Shown here one piece after another: positions 1-6,366 of a stretch of 7,997 bases of DNA. Source of the stretch: CAZAGA01 sp041912175 (GTDB taxonomy: Bacteria; Chloroflexota; Anaerolineae; Anaerolineales; UBA4823); the NCBI GenBank assembly GCA_041912175.1, contig JAYRNN010000165.1, positions 1-7,997 on the forward strand, in the 5' to 3' direction. The first letter of the stretch is position 1. The number at the start of each line of letters is the position of its first letter. The notes beneath the pieces are model-generated. The model searched no databases. It was not told the origin of the DNA and was given only the letters and a program-made list of their open reading frames with translations. Both the position numbers and the translations under genes were made by a program.

Positions 1-764
1 AAGCTTGGTGGATCACCGCCCTGCCTCTGATCCTGTTGATCTTGATCCCGGTTGTGATGCTGTTCACCCGGACATCACTATCCGATTTGATAGCGAACAT
101 CGGGCTGAAAACTGTAATCCAGGCGATCGGTGTCAGCTTAAAGACCACCCTGGTCAGTGTGGGATTGATTTTTCTGCTGGGCACTCCAGTGGCCTACCTG
201 ATGGGTCGCCATCAGTTTCGCTATAAAAAAGCACTCGATGCCCTCATCGATTTACCCCTGGTTTTGCCGCCTTCGGTGGCCGGATTAGCCCTCCTGATCA
301 CCCTGGGACGGAGAGGTTTTATCGGGGGTTGGCTGGAGAATTTTGGGATTGAGATTGCCTTTACAACTGTTGCGGTCATCATCGCGCAGATCTTTATCGC
401 TGCCCCATTCTTTGTGAGGTCAGCTTCATTGGGGTTCGCGGCTGTGGATCTGGAAATTGAACAGGCAGCCAGAATTGATGGGGCGAACCGCTGGCAGATT
501 TTCAGATACCTGATCATGCCGCTTTCCAGGTTTGCCCTGATTAGCGGGATCATGATGAGCTGGGCGCGTGCTTTAGGCGAGTTTGGAGCGACCATCATGT
601 TTGCAGGAAATCTTCCCGGTAGGACGCAGACGATGCCAACCGCGATTTACCTGGGCTTCGAAAGGGATATGGAAAGCGCGATCACATTATCAGTAATCCT
701 GGTTCTGATCTCTTTCGTTTCCCTCCTGGTGATCAAGCTCCTGGTTTCGCACGAAAAAGATTGA
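1..764 (+). CDS. modB: Molybdate ABC transporter permease ModB (5' end outside window)
   Basis: This is the inner-membrane permease of a molybdate (possibly tungstate) ABC importer, working with a binding protein ModA and an ATPase ModC that are not in the window. The reading frame (codons from base 3) is open to the left edge, so the start lies outside; 253 residues are visible and probably only a few are missing, since the family is about 220-260 residues. The visible part begins inside the first hydrophobic helix (WWITALPLILLILI). The cytoplasmic EAA loop that contacts the ATPase is clear: EQAARIDGANRWQIF, followed by RYLIMPLSR. The typical ModB/CysW stretch FGATIMFAGNLPGRTQTMP precedes the last membrane helix. 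The TTG at 36 would lie inside the first helix and is not a credible start. A small Mop-type gene follows 53 bases downstream on the same strand, which supports molybdate as substrate. CysT/CysW sulfate permeases are the nearest alternative. Confidence 0.93.
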   Translation, partial: AWWITALPLILLILIPVVMLFTRTSLSDLIANIGLKTVIQAIGVSLKTTLVSVGLIFLLGTPVAYLMGRHQFRYKKALDALIDLPLVLPPSVAGLALLITLGRRGFIGGWLENFGIEIAFTTVAVIIAQIFIAAPFFVRSASLGFAAVDLEIEQAARIDGANRWQIFRYLIMPLSRFALISGIMMSWARALGEFGATIMFAGNLPGRTQTMPTAIYLGFERDMESAITLSVILVLISFVSLLVIKLLVSHEKD

Positions 765-817
765 GTAAATTACGTTAAATTTTCGAAAGGTTTTAATGTC
801 ATCAGGAGGATATTCTT

Positions 818-1027
818 ATGAAACTCAGTGCGCGAAACATTCTCAAAGGCACTGTCACGAAGGTCATTCGCGGTGCAGTCAATTCAGAGGCTACGATTCG
901 CCTTGAAGGTGGGACAGAGGTGGTCTCCATTATCACAAACGAGTCGGTGGACAGTTTAGGATTGAAAGAGGGTGTACAGGCTTAAGCTGTTTTCAAAGCC
1001 TCAAGTGTGATGATCGCGGTAGATTAG
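818..1027 (+). pseudogene. Mop-type molybdate-binding protein (molbindin) with in-frame TAA
   Basis: Small cytoplasmic molbindins bind molybdate as oligomers of an OB-like Mop domain and are thought to store or buffer it. The frame starts at ATG 818 behind a strong ribosome site AGGAGGA (804-810, 7 bases before the ATG). It reads MKLSARNILKGTV, then GAVNSEATIRLEGG, then VVSIITNESVDSLGLKEG, which is a clear Mop domain. At 983-985 a TAA ends translation after 55 residues. The same frame then continues AVFKASSVMIAVD to a TAG at 1025-1027, giving the 69-codon length usual for this family. The TAA stands where homologues have an ordinary residue, often tyrosine, so a single base change (TAC or TAT to TAA) explains it. 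The lost tail holds the last beta strand and the K-A-S motif that helps hold the oxyanion. It is either a recent pseudogene, a sequencing error, or (less likely) a readthrough case. Confidence 0.85.
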
Positions 1028-1062
1028 TGAAGTATATCCTTTGAGAACAAATGAATAAAACG

Positions 1063-1105
1063 AATGCTCCGGTTCCGACATGAGTGATGTCAGAATCGGA
1101 GTGTT
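1063..1105 (+). terminator. Long imperfect hairpin downstream of the molybdate genes, possible terminator
   Basis: Two 19-base arms (1063-1081 and 1087-1105) pair around a 5-base GAGTG loop. Eighteen of 19 positions pair, three of them as G-T wobbles, with one C-A mismatch. The hairpin sits 35 bases after the end of the mop frame. The wobble pairs suit a structure acting as RNA. The tail GTTGATTGTC has no clean T run, so intrinsic termination is only likely, not certain. It could also be an mRNA-stabilising structure. Confidence 0.55.
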
Positions 1106-1124
1106 GATTGTCAGATGTATCCTT

Positions 1125-1271
1125 AATTGGGGTTATCCTTCCTTCGAATTTGGATTCACTGCATCAAAAACGTCAAATCCTACGCAGGTAAGATTTCAGA
1201 GCTTGATGAATCATGCTGCTTTTGGCTCAGGTCTTATCCTTTTCGCATTGTTGGCTAAAGGGTTGCTTTGA
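1125..1271 (+). pseudogene. C-terminal remnant resembling a DUF2938-type membrane protein
   Basis: A 63-codon open frame begins with ATG 1080, but that ATG lies inside the hairpin and has no ribosome site, so the first 15 codons are probably not real. From about codon 16 the translation (PSFEFGFTASKTSNP, then RFQSLMNHAAFGSGLILFALL) resembles, from memory, the C-terminal end of DUF2938 proteins. In those, a G-x-A-A-S-x-T-P-N-P segment is followed by R-x-x-S-L-x-x-H-x-x-F-G-x-G-L in the last membrane helix. The family is about 160 residues, so only the last 50 or so remain. No upstream part of such a gene is seen in the 1028-1124 stretch. I read it as a truncated relic; function unknown. The family match is uncertain without a profile search. 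Confidence 0.45.
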
Positions 1272-1293
1272 TTTATGCCATGATCGTTAAAAG

Positions 1294-1312
1294 TAGTTGA
1301 CATGTTAACTAA
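1294..1312 (+). promoter_or_regulatory. Operator O1 for the MarR-type regulator (overlaps -35)
   Basis: TAGTTGACATGTTAACTA (1294-1311, followed by A at 1312) is an 18-base near-palindrome with one mismatched base pair of symmetry (TAGTT/AACTA arms around ACATGT). It contains the whole -35 box, so a bound dimer would exclude RNA polymerase. The same core recurs at 1335-1360, which supports a specific regulator site rather than chance. Confidence 0.8.
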
Positions 1313-1325
1313 ACGGGTCTATAAT
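1297..1325 (+). promoter_or_regulatory. Consensus sigma70 promoter of the MarR-led cluster
   Basis: The -35 hexamer TTGACA (1297-1302) and the -10 hexamer TATAAT (1320-1325) are both perfect consensus and are separated by 17 bases. Transcription should start near 1332, giving a leader of about 110 bases before the MarR start. The -35 box lies inside one palindromic operator and a second operator covers the start region, so the promoter is intrinsically strong and should be tightly repressed. Confidence 0.88.
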
Positions 1326-1334
1326 TCGGCGGTC

Positions 1335-1360
1335 AAATTAGTTAACATGATAACTAATTT
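1335..1360 (+). promoter_or_regulatory. Operator O2 for the MarR-type regulator (start-site region)
   Basis: Perfect 10-base arms AAATTAGTTA (1335-1344) and TAACTAATTT (1351-1360) flank ACATGA. The inner part TTAGTTAACATG matches O1 closely. The centres of O1 and O2 are 45 bases apart, a little over four helical turns. O2 lies just after the predicted transcription start, so binding would block early elongation or cooperate with O1. Autoregulation by the adjacent MarR gene is the natural inference. Confidence 0.8.
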
Positions 1361-1445
1361 GCATTTACGCCTTCTTGAAATGATCTGTTTCGTTCATGAT
1401 AGGAGCTTCGCCAAACCGGCAATCGATTGAACCAGGAGATTGAAT

Positions 1446-1886
1446 ATGCCAGAAATCAGAGACATCTGGTTGCACGCCCATAATATGATCCGCTCAGGCA
1501 GACAGATCATCAATCAAAAATTACTCCCGCTGAACCTCAGCAGCGCGGAAGGGAATATCTTGCTCCATCTGCTGACACAGGGGCAAGGGATCGTGCAGGA
1601 ACAACTGGTCGAGCAATTGGATGTCAGTAAACCGGCCGTATCGCGGGCGCTCGATTCGCTGGAGACAAAACAGTATATCACCCGGCAGCGTGATCTTAAA
1701 GATAAGCGCGCCTACCGCATCTGGTTGACGGATAAAGCCCTGGAAATCGGCCCATCCATAGAGCAGGCTTACAACTATGTATTTACCCTGGCATTACAAG
1801 GCATTTCTCAGGATGAACTGGACTTTTTTATGAAACTGTTTGGCCGCATATCAGAGAACTTTGCCAACGTACAAATAAAGGAGTAA
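1446..1886 (+). CDS. MarR-family transcriptional regulator
   Basis: This is a 146-residue winged helix-turn-helix repressor, the normal MarR length, acting as a DNA-binding homodimer. The N-terminal helix (MPEIRDIWLHAHNMIRSGRQ) belongs to the dimer interface. The DNA-binding part runs from about residue 33: LSSAEGNILLHLL, then the recognition helix with VSKPAVSRALDSLETK (60-75). The wing carries the typical D-x-x-D-K-R-A-Y pattern (83-90), and C-terminal helices complete the dimer. ATG 1446 is chosen because AGGAGA (1434-1439) lies six bases upstream; the TTG at 1440 would touch that site. It is the first gene of a same-strand cluster and its promoter holds two copies of one palindrome, so it most likely represses itself and the four genes after it. 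Such proteins usually release DNA on binding a small, often aromatic or lipophilic ligand; the ligand here is unknown. Confidence 0.93.
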   Translation: MPEIRDIWLHAHNMIRSGRQIINQKLLPLNLSSAEGNILLHLLTQGQGIVQEQLVEQLDVSKPAVSRALDSLETKQYITRQRDLKDKRAYRIWLTDKALEIGPSIEQAYNYVFTLALQGISQDELDFFMKLFGRISENFANVQIKE

Positions 1887-1895
1887 AAGCAGCCG

Positions 1896-2621
1896 ATGCT
1901 ATACCACGATCTGATCGGAGTTTGCCTGTATTTAGGCTTCATCATCGCCATCGGGATGCCAGTGATTCTGCTCAAGGCCTATGGCAATTTGCCTTTTGAG
2001 ATCACACGCAAGCTGTATCACATCGTAATCACGCTATCGATCCTTCCCTTAGTGAAGGTATTTAGCGCCTGGTACATGGCAGTACTGGCAGCGTTCTTAC
2101 TCGTATTGATTGCGTATCCGGCGCTCACACTGCTTGAACACTCATCGCTATATCGGCGGATCGCCGTCGAGCGCGGAAGCGGCGAATTCAAAAGAAGTCT
2201 CATCATCGTTCAGACATCGATTGCTCTTCTGATCTTCATTTTTTGGGGATTGCATGGAGAAGCCTGGAAGTATATCGCTGTTGTAGCGGTCATGGCCTGG
2301 GGATTAGGCGACGCCGCCGCTGCATTGGTGGGCAAGGCGATTGGGCGTCGACGGATTGTACACCCCTGGATTGAGGGGGCAAAGACATACGAAGGGACGC
2401 TGGCAATGTACATTGTAGCGGGGTTGATGATATTCCTGACGCTTCTGATCTACGCCGACCAATCCTGGCCGGCAAGTCTCATCGTCGCCGCCCTTGTAGC
2501 GCCGGTGAGCGCCACCATTGAGCTGTTTTCCAACCGGGGAATGGATACACTGACTGTGCCGATCTCGACCGGATTGGCTGTCCTATCCCTGATGTCGCTC
2601 TTCACCTTCCTGGGCGTGTAA
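1896..2621 (+). CDS. Membrane lipid kinase of the dolichol/phytol kinase (SEC59/VTE5) family
   Basis: This 241-residue protein has about seven hydrophobic helices. Family members phosphorylate isoprenoid alcohols or diacylglycerol in the membrane, often with CTP. Landmarks are R-K-L-Y-H at 38-42 (the family RK..H motif), W-G-L-G-D-A-A-A-A-L-V-G-K at 135-147, the nucleotide-side K-T-Y-E-G at 163-167, and I-E-L-F-S-N-R-G-M-D-T-L-T-V-P at 208-222, where many relatives have D-N rather than D-T. It shares this fold with phosphatidate cytidylyltransferase (CdsA), the main alternative, but the KTxEG motif favours a kinase. It starts nine bases after the MarR stop with AAGGAG at 1878-1883, a rather long 12-base spacing, and the next gene follows after one base. 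The substrate cannot be read from sequence; a prenol or similar lipid alcohol is inferred from the family and the P450 and CrtC-like neighbours. Confidence 0.8.
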   Translation: MLYHDLIGVCLYLGFIIAIGMPVILLKAYGNLPFEITRKLYHIVITLSILPLVKVFSAWYMAVLAAFLLVLIAYPALTLLEHSSLYRRIAVERGSGEFKRSLIIVQTSIALLIFIFWGLHGEAWKYIAVVAVMAWGLGDAAAALVGKAIGRRRIVHPWIEGAKTYEGTLAMYIVAGLMIFLTLLIYADQSWPASLIVAALVAPVSATIELFSNRGMDTLTVPISTGLAVLSLMSLFTFLGV

Positions 2622-2622
2622 T

Positions 2623-3297
2623 ATGGCAGAGCTATCCAAAAAACAGGCGGCCAGCCGTGAAAAGACATTACTGATGGCGCTGCTGTTGAGCGCACCGGGC
2701 CCTCTGTTTACGGGGTTCGCCTTAATTTCCAGCCACTCCACGACGCAGCTCGCCGACTTCATCCGGCGCGGGGTGGAATTGGTCGCCTTGTTTCTCTCCT
2801 GGTGGGTCTTCTACCAGCTTCAGCGCAACCTGAAACTAAGCCAAACAGATCGGGCGCGTTTAGAGCGCACGGCAGGGATCAGCGTGGCGGGGGCCATGAT
2901 TTGTTCTGGGGTGGTGATGCTGATTGTGGCTACGTCACGCCTGTCCGCGTATCAGCCAGGAGGCCAGGTGACCCTGGGTCTCATCATCGCCGCGCTTGGG
3001 CTGCTGACCAACGGCTGGTTTTGGCGGCGTTACACGGCCCTGAACCGCGAGCAATATAGTTCCGTCATTGCCGCCCAGCAGGGATTATATCGCGCCAAGG
3101 CGAGTGTGGACCTGTGCGTGGTCATCGCCCTGGCCGCGGTTGCCATTGCGCCTGCGCACCCGGCAACCCGCTATGTGGATATTCTCGGGTCCGTCATGGT
3201 CGCAAGTTACTTGCTGTGGACCGGGCTGCGAATGATGCAGTCCCATCACGGTAACTTCAAAGGGCTGTCTCACCGCTTGCGGGACGTCCCTAGATAA
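2623..3297 (+). CDS. Cation diffusion facilitator-like membrane protein with substituted metal site
   Basis: A 224-residue membrane protein with about six hydrophobic segments and the pattern of the CDF transmembrane domain. The second helix reads RRGVELVALFLSWWVFYQL. A later section reads NGWFWRRY, then SSVIAAQQGLYRAKASVDL, then RYVDILGSVMVASYLLWTGLRMM, as in CDF helices 4-6. True CDF exporters bind the ion with D/H-xxx-D in helix 2 and H-xxx-D in helix 5. Here the aligned residues look like R48/E52 and K159/D163, so the classical metal site is mostly replaced by charge pairs. There is no His-rich loop and no C-terminal metal-binding domain. It may not transport metal at all. ATG 2623 follows the kinase stop TAA by one base and lacks a clear ribosome site, so translation is probably coupled to the kinase, which suggests the two products work together. 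Confidence 0.65.
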   Translation: MAELSKKQAASREKTLLMALLLSAPGPLFTGFALISSHSTTQLADFIRRGVELVALFLSWWVFYQLQRNLKLSQTDRARLERTAGISVAGAMICSGVVMLIVATSRLSAYQPGGQVTLGLIIAALGLLTNGWFWRRYTALNREQYSSVIAAQQGLYRAKASVDLCVVIALAAVAIAPAHPATRYVDILGSVMVASYLLWTGLRMMQSHHGNFKGLSHRLRDVPR

Positions 3298-3334
3298 AAT
3301 TCTTGTCGCCAATTTGAAAGGATTACGATCAATC

Positions 3335-4690
3335 ATGAATTCGGCTGCTCTTAAAACTATTCCAGGACCCGGTACCCTGGAGGCTGTGCGCGGCATACGC
3401 CAGAATGATTTTCTCGCCTACATTGGTCAACTATGGCGCACCTATGGCGATACATTCCAACTCCGCCTGGGTCCACGGACGTTAATCTTCGCAATTCACC
3501 CTGAAGCCGTTCGCTATATTAACATCACCAATCGCCAAAACTACGACAAACTTGGTAGTTATGATGGTGTACGCCGCTATCTCACCGGCGAAGGGCTCGT
3601 TGCCAGTACTGGCGATTTATGGCGGCGACAACGCAGGCTTATGGCGCCGTTTTTCACGCCGCGCGGTGTACAAGCCTATACAGAAATCATGCTCCGTGAT
3701 GGCTTACGATTACTAAAACGTTGGGAAGATCTGGCACAAAGCGAACAACAGGTCGAAATTGGCGAGGAAATGACATTTGTCACCGCTTCGATCATTCTCA
3801 AGGCGATGTTTAGCACCGAAACCGAGGATGCGATTGTGGAGATGAAAGATGCTGTGGAGACCATGGTTGGTTTCACAAATGCCCGTCAAACTTTGGTGAA
3901 CCTGCCCCTGTGGTTACCCACCCGCACCAACCGCGAATATCGCGCCGCGCGCGATAAAGTGTATGGCTATATCAATGCCCTGATTGCCCAACGCCGTGCT
4001 TTGCCTGAACCCCAATGGCCCAACGATTTGCTTACACGCCTCATGCAAGCCCGCGATGATGAAACTGGCGAGGGTATGAAGGAAGGTTTGTTGCGAGATG
4101 AGTCTATCACCATGTTCTTTGCCGGACATGAGACCACTGCCCGCACCATGAGCGCGACGTGGTACGCCCTGGCCAGCAATCCCGCGGTTGCGAAGCGGTT
4201 GCACGAGGAACTGGATTCCGTGCTGGGGGACCGCTGCCCGACCGTTGAAGATTTACATCGCTTGCCTTACGCCTTACAGGTGATTAAGGAGGTGCTGCGT
4301 TTGTACCCGCCAGCGCCGTTTTACGTTCGCGATGCTGTGAACGCTGATACCTTTGATGGGTATGCAATCCCGGCAGGGAGCGCCGTGATGATGTCGCCTT
4401 ACTACACACATCGCCACCCAGATTTTTGGGAAAACCCGCTCCAGTTTGAACCTGATCGTTGGGCTCCTGAATGCGAAACGACGCGCCATCCATATGCTTA
4501 TCATCCCTTCGCGGCCGGGCAGCGCATCTGCATCGGCAATAATTTCTCGCTGCTCGAGTCCCACATCCTACTTGCCATGTTAGCCAGACGCTTTGCGCCG
4601 CGGCTTGAGGCGGGTTTTAGCCCGCAGTGGGCGATGAAAGGCGTGCTCGTCCCCGTCAATGGTTTCCCTATGATCATAGAAGCGCGCTGA
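3335..4690 (+). CDS. Cytochrome P450 monooxygenase (eukaryote-like, CYP102/CYP4-type)
   Basis: A 451-residue heme-thiolate monooxygenase, full length for a stand-alone P450; it needs a separate electron donor that is not in the window. In order: proline-rich start PGPGTLEA (about 11-17), C-helix W96-xxx-R100, I-helix oxygen-activating A-G-H-E-T-T (263-268), K-helix E-x-x-R (E319-R322), F-E-P-D-R-W (371-376), and the heme loop F-A-A-G-Q-R-I-C-I-G (392-401) with Cys399 as axial ligand. All key residues are present, so the enzyme should be active. It has no hydrophobic N-terminal anchor, as expected for a soluble bacterial enzyme. ATG 3335 is preferred over TTG 3314 because AAAGGA (3317-3322) lies between them, 12 bases before the ATG. 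It is separated from the CDF-like gene by 37 bases and from the next gene by 30, consistent with one transcript. Long-chain lipids and fatty acids are common substrates in this branch; the substrate here is unknown. Confidence 0.96.
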   Translation: MNSAALKTIPGPGTLEAVRGIRQNDFLAYIGQLWRTYGDTFQLRLGPRTLIFAIHPEAVRYINITNRQNYDKLGSYDGVRRYLTGEGLVASTGDLWRRQRRLMAPFFTPRGVQAYTEIMLRDGLRLLKRWEDLAQSEQQVEIGEEMTFVTASIILKAMFSTETEDAIVEMKDAVETMVGFTNARQTLVNLPLWLPTRTNREYRAARDKVYGYINALIAQRRALPEPQWPNDLLTRLMQARDDETGEGMKEGLLRDESITMFFAGHETTARTMSATWYALASNPAVAKRLHEELDSVLGDRCPTVEDLHRLPYALQVIKEVLRLYPPAPFYVRDAVNADTFDGYAIPAGSAVMMSPYYTHRHPDFWENPLQFEPDRWAPECETTRHPYAYHPFAAGQRICIGNNFSLLESHILLAMLARRFAPRLEAGFSPQWAMKGVLVPVNGFPMIIEAR

Positions 4691-4720
4691 AAACCATACA
4701 ATTGTAAAAGGAGAACCAGG

Positions 4721-5692
4721 ATGAAAAATATTCAATACACAACCTCGCGTGGAGTTCCGCACCAGAGCATGGAAGAAGAATTCCTTTGCCACAAAAATGG
4801 CTCGGAATGGTGGTATTGCACGGGTTTTATTAATGACGAATCGGGCAAGTTGTTCTCGTTCCAGTTCACCCTGGCCCGGGTGCGGATCTATCATATGCAA
4901 ATGAATATTCTTATGACAGCGCTGACGGACTTTGAAACCAAAAAGCATCATTATGCACAATACCCCATCTTCTTCGGAAAAAATGTAAACATCAGCTCTG
5001 AAAAGGTCGGATTTAACGATATAGCGGAAATGAAATTCCTTGGTAAGGAACTGGGACTCAGCATGAAGGACCAGGATTATTCGCTTTCGCTTAAATTTGA
5101 GGCAGTCAAATCCCCGGTTTGGCATTGCGAGGACGGCATGCTGAAAATGGGCGTCGATGACCCGAAGGAAAGGACGTACTACTGGTCCTATACCAATCTT
5201 GCCGTGTCAGGAAAACTGATGCTTGAGAATAAGGAATATCGCGTGACAGGCAAGGCATGGTTTGACAAACAGGGCGGAACTTATACCCTCACGAGTCGAT
5301 GGACGAATTGGGAGTGGTTTTCCTTGCGGTTTTTTGATGGCGAAGAAGTTATGCTGTTTTCCTTTCCCCAGGATGATTACCGGGATGGCACTTATATTGA
5401 AAAAACGGGGAATTACAGGCGATTGAATGACTATGCCATTACTCCGCTTGGTTTTACCGAAGCGGGCGGGAAAAAATTTTCGTGTGGCTGGAAAGTCGAA
5501 ATGAAGGGTATAAAAAACGAGCAATACACGATCATTCCCAAAATGGACGGACAGCTAAATCTTTTTTATTTTGAACTGCTTGCGGATGTAAAGGATAAGG
5601 ATGGCAGGAACGTTGGGTATTGTGTCGTGGAATTACTACCAGGCGTGTATAACGAGAAGATGAAAATTAGCGCGGTATTGGCGCGAGCATAA
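4721..5692 (+). CDS. CrtC/AttH-family lipocalin-like protein
   Basis: A 323-residue protein of the two-lobed lipocalin-like family that includes carotenoid 1,2-hydratase CrtC, fungal kievitone hydratase and AttH. Landmarks are S-E-W-W-Y-C-T-G (28-35), Y-Y-W-S-Y-T-N-L-A-V-S-G (153-164), V-T-G-K-A-W-F-D-K-Q-G-G (175-186), W-T-N-W-E-W-F-S-L (194-202) and D-G-E-E-V-M-L-F (206-213). Many relatives have D-H/R-E-W-G where this protein has D-K-Q-G-G, so the aspartate is kept but its neighbours differ; activity may be altered. Unlike many AttH proteins it has no signal peptide and should be cytoplasmic. AAAGGAG (4707-4713) lies seven bases before ATG 4721. It is lysine-rich and its DNA looks more AT-rich than the kinase and CDF-like genes, hinting at a different origin. 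Position after the P450 suggests it binds or hydrates the same hydrophobic substrate, but that is inference. Confidence 0.75.
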   Translation: MKNIQYTTSRGVPHQSMEEEFLCHKNGSEWWYCTGFINDESGKLFSFQFTLARVRIYHMQMNILMTALTDFETKKHHYAQYPIFFGKNVNISSEKVGFNDIAEMKFLGKELGLSMKDQDYSLSLKFEAVKSPVWHCEDGMLKMGVDDPKERTYYWSYTNLAVSGKLMLENKEYRVTGKAWFDKQGGTYTLTSRWTNWEWFSLRFFDGEEVMLFSFPQDDYRDGTYIEKTGNYRRLNDYAITPLGFTEAGGKKFSCGWKVEMKGIKNEQYTIIPKMDGQLNLFYFELLADVKDKDGRNVGYCVVELLPGVYNEKMKISAVLARA

Positions 5693-6201
5693 TCGCGAGA
5701 GGCTCTGAATAGATCCAAACCTAAAACGGTTGCATTGGTAACACAGAAGGGCACTCATCCTCTCTGCTGAGTGTATAACTTCTTGAGCATCTTCACCGGC
5801 AGCACCGCCTGGTGAACGGCTATCAAAGTGCTATGGGATGGGGAGCGCGCTGTCTGCCGTTGCGCAGATACTCCGCACACCAAGCATTACGAACCAAGAC
5901 CCTATTTCTCTTATTCGGGCGACTCGCAAGGATTCGGGAGTGCATGGGGCGCCATGATAATAAATATCGTAACTTGAATTAATAATCCACCGAGCTATGC
6001 CGGTAATGTCGCCCTGGCTTGCAGTTTGGATTATGATTTGAGTTGGAATATTGCGAGCAAATCGTTTTTATGGAAAAGCGGTTATACAGTCAAAGCAACT
6101 AGGCCTTCCTATACTTTGACGATTGCAATAGTTGCCCTTTTTATGCTCAACCGGATTGGACACCCGCGCCTTTTGGGTAGACATTAGAACAAGTTTATAG
6201 C

Positions 6202-6366
6202 ATGGCGAATACTACCAACGGACTTGCACTTCCACAAAACTATGGGAAAGATCGTCAGTATTCTGAGCAGTGGTATTACTTATCGTTTCTGCACCTCCAC
6301 ACCCTGCTTGCGCAGTCAGCCTTCCACAGCAACTGGCGGGAGTTGGCGATCAGCGTATCCAGATAG
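6202..6366 (+). pseudogene. Short ORF possibly derived from a CrtC/AttH-like N-terminus
   Basis: This 54-codon frame from ATG 6202 to TAG 6364-6366 contains ALPQNYGKDRQYSEQWYYLS. The pattern P-xxx-G followed by S-E-x-W-Y-Y resembles the N-terminal entry of AttH/CrtC proteins, where P-x-D-H-G is followed by E-W-W-Y, although one tryptophan is glutamine here. Its stop comes far too early for that family and no ribosome site is evident. It may be the relic of a second copy of the gene at 4721-5692 or a chance match; I cannot tell from sequence alone. Confidence 0.22.

Noticed and set aside
1..6. The window begins exactly with AAGCTT, a HindIII site
   Set aside because: It may reflect a clone end or chance; it says nothing about biology and cannot be resolved here.
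1380..1443. Two tiny leader ORFs (ATG 1380 and ATG 1396) ahead of the MarR gene
   Set aside because: Neither has a ribosome site or a recognisable peptide, and a 110-base leader contains such ORFs by chance; no attenuator structure was evident.
4580..5125. 181-codon open frame on the minus strand
   Set aside because: It is antisense to the P450 end and the CrtC-like gene, both of which have strong family motifs; its translation shows no recognisable domain.
5682..5697. CGCGA/TCGCG stem over the stop codon of the CrtC-like gene as a terminator
   Set aside because: Only five pairs and no T run follow it.
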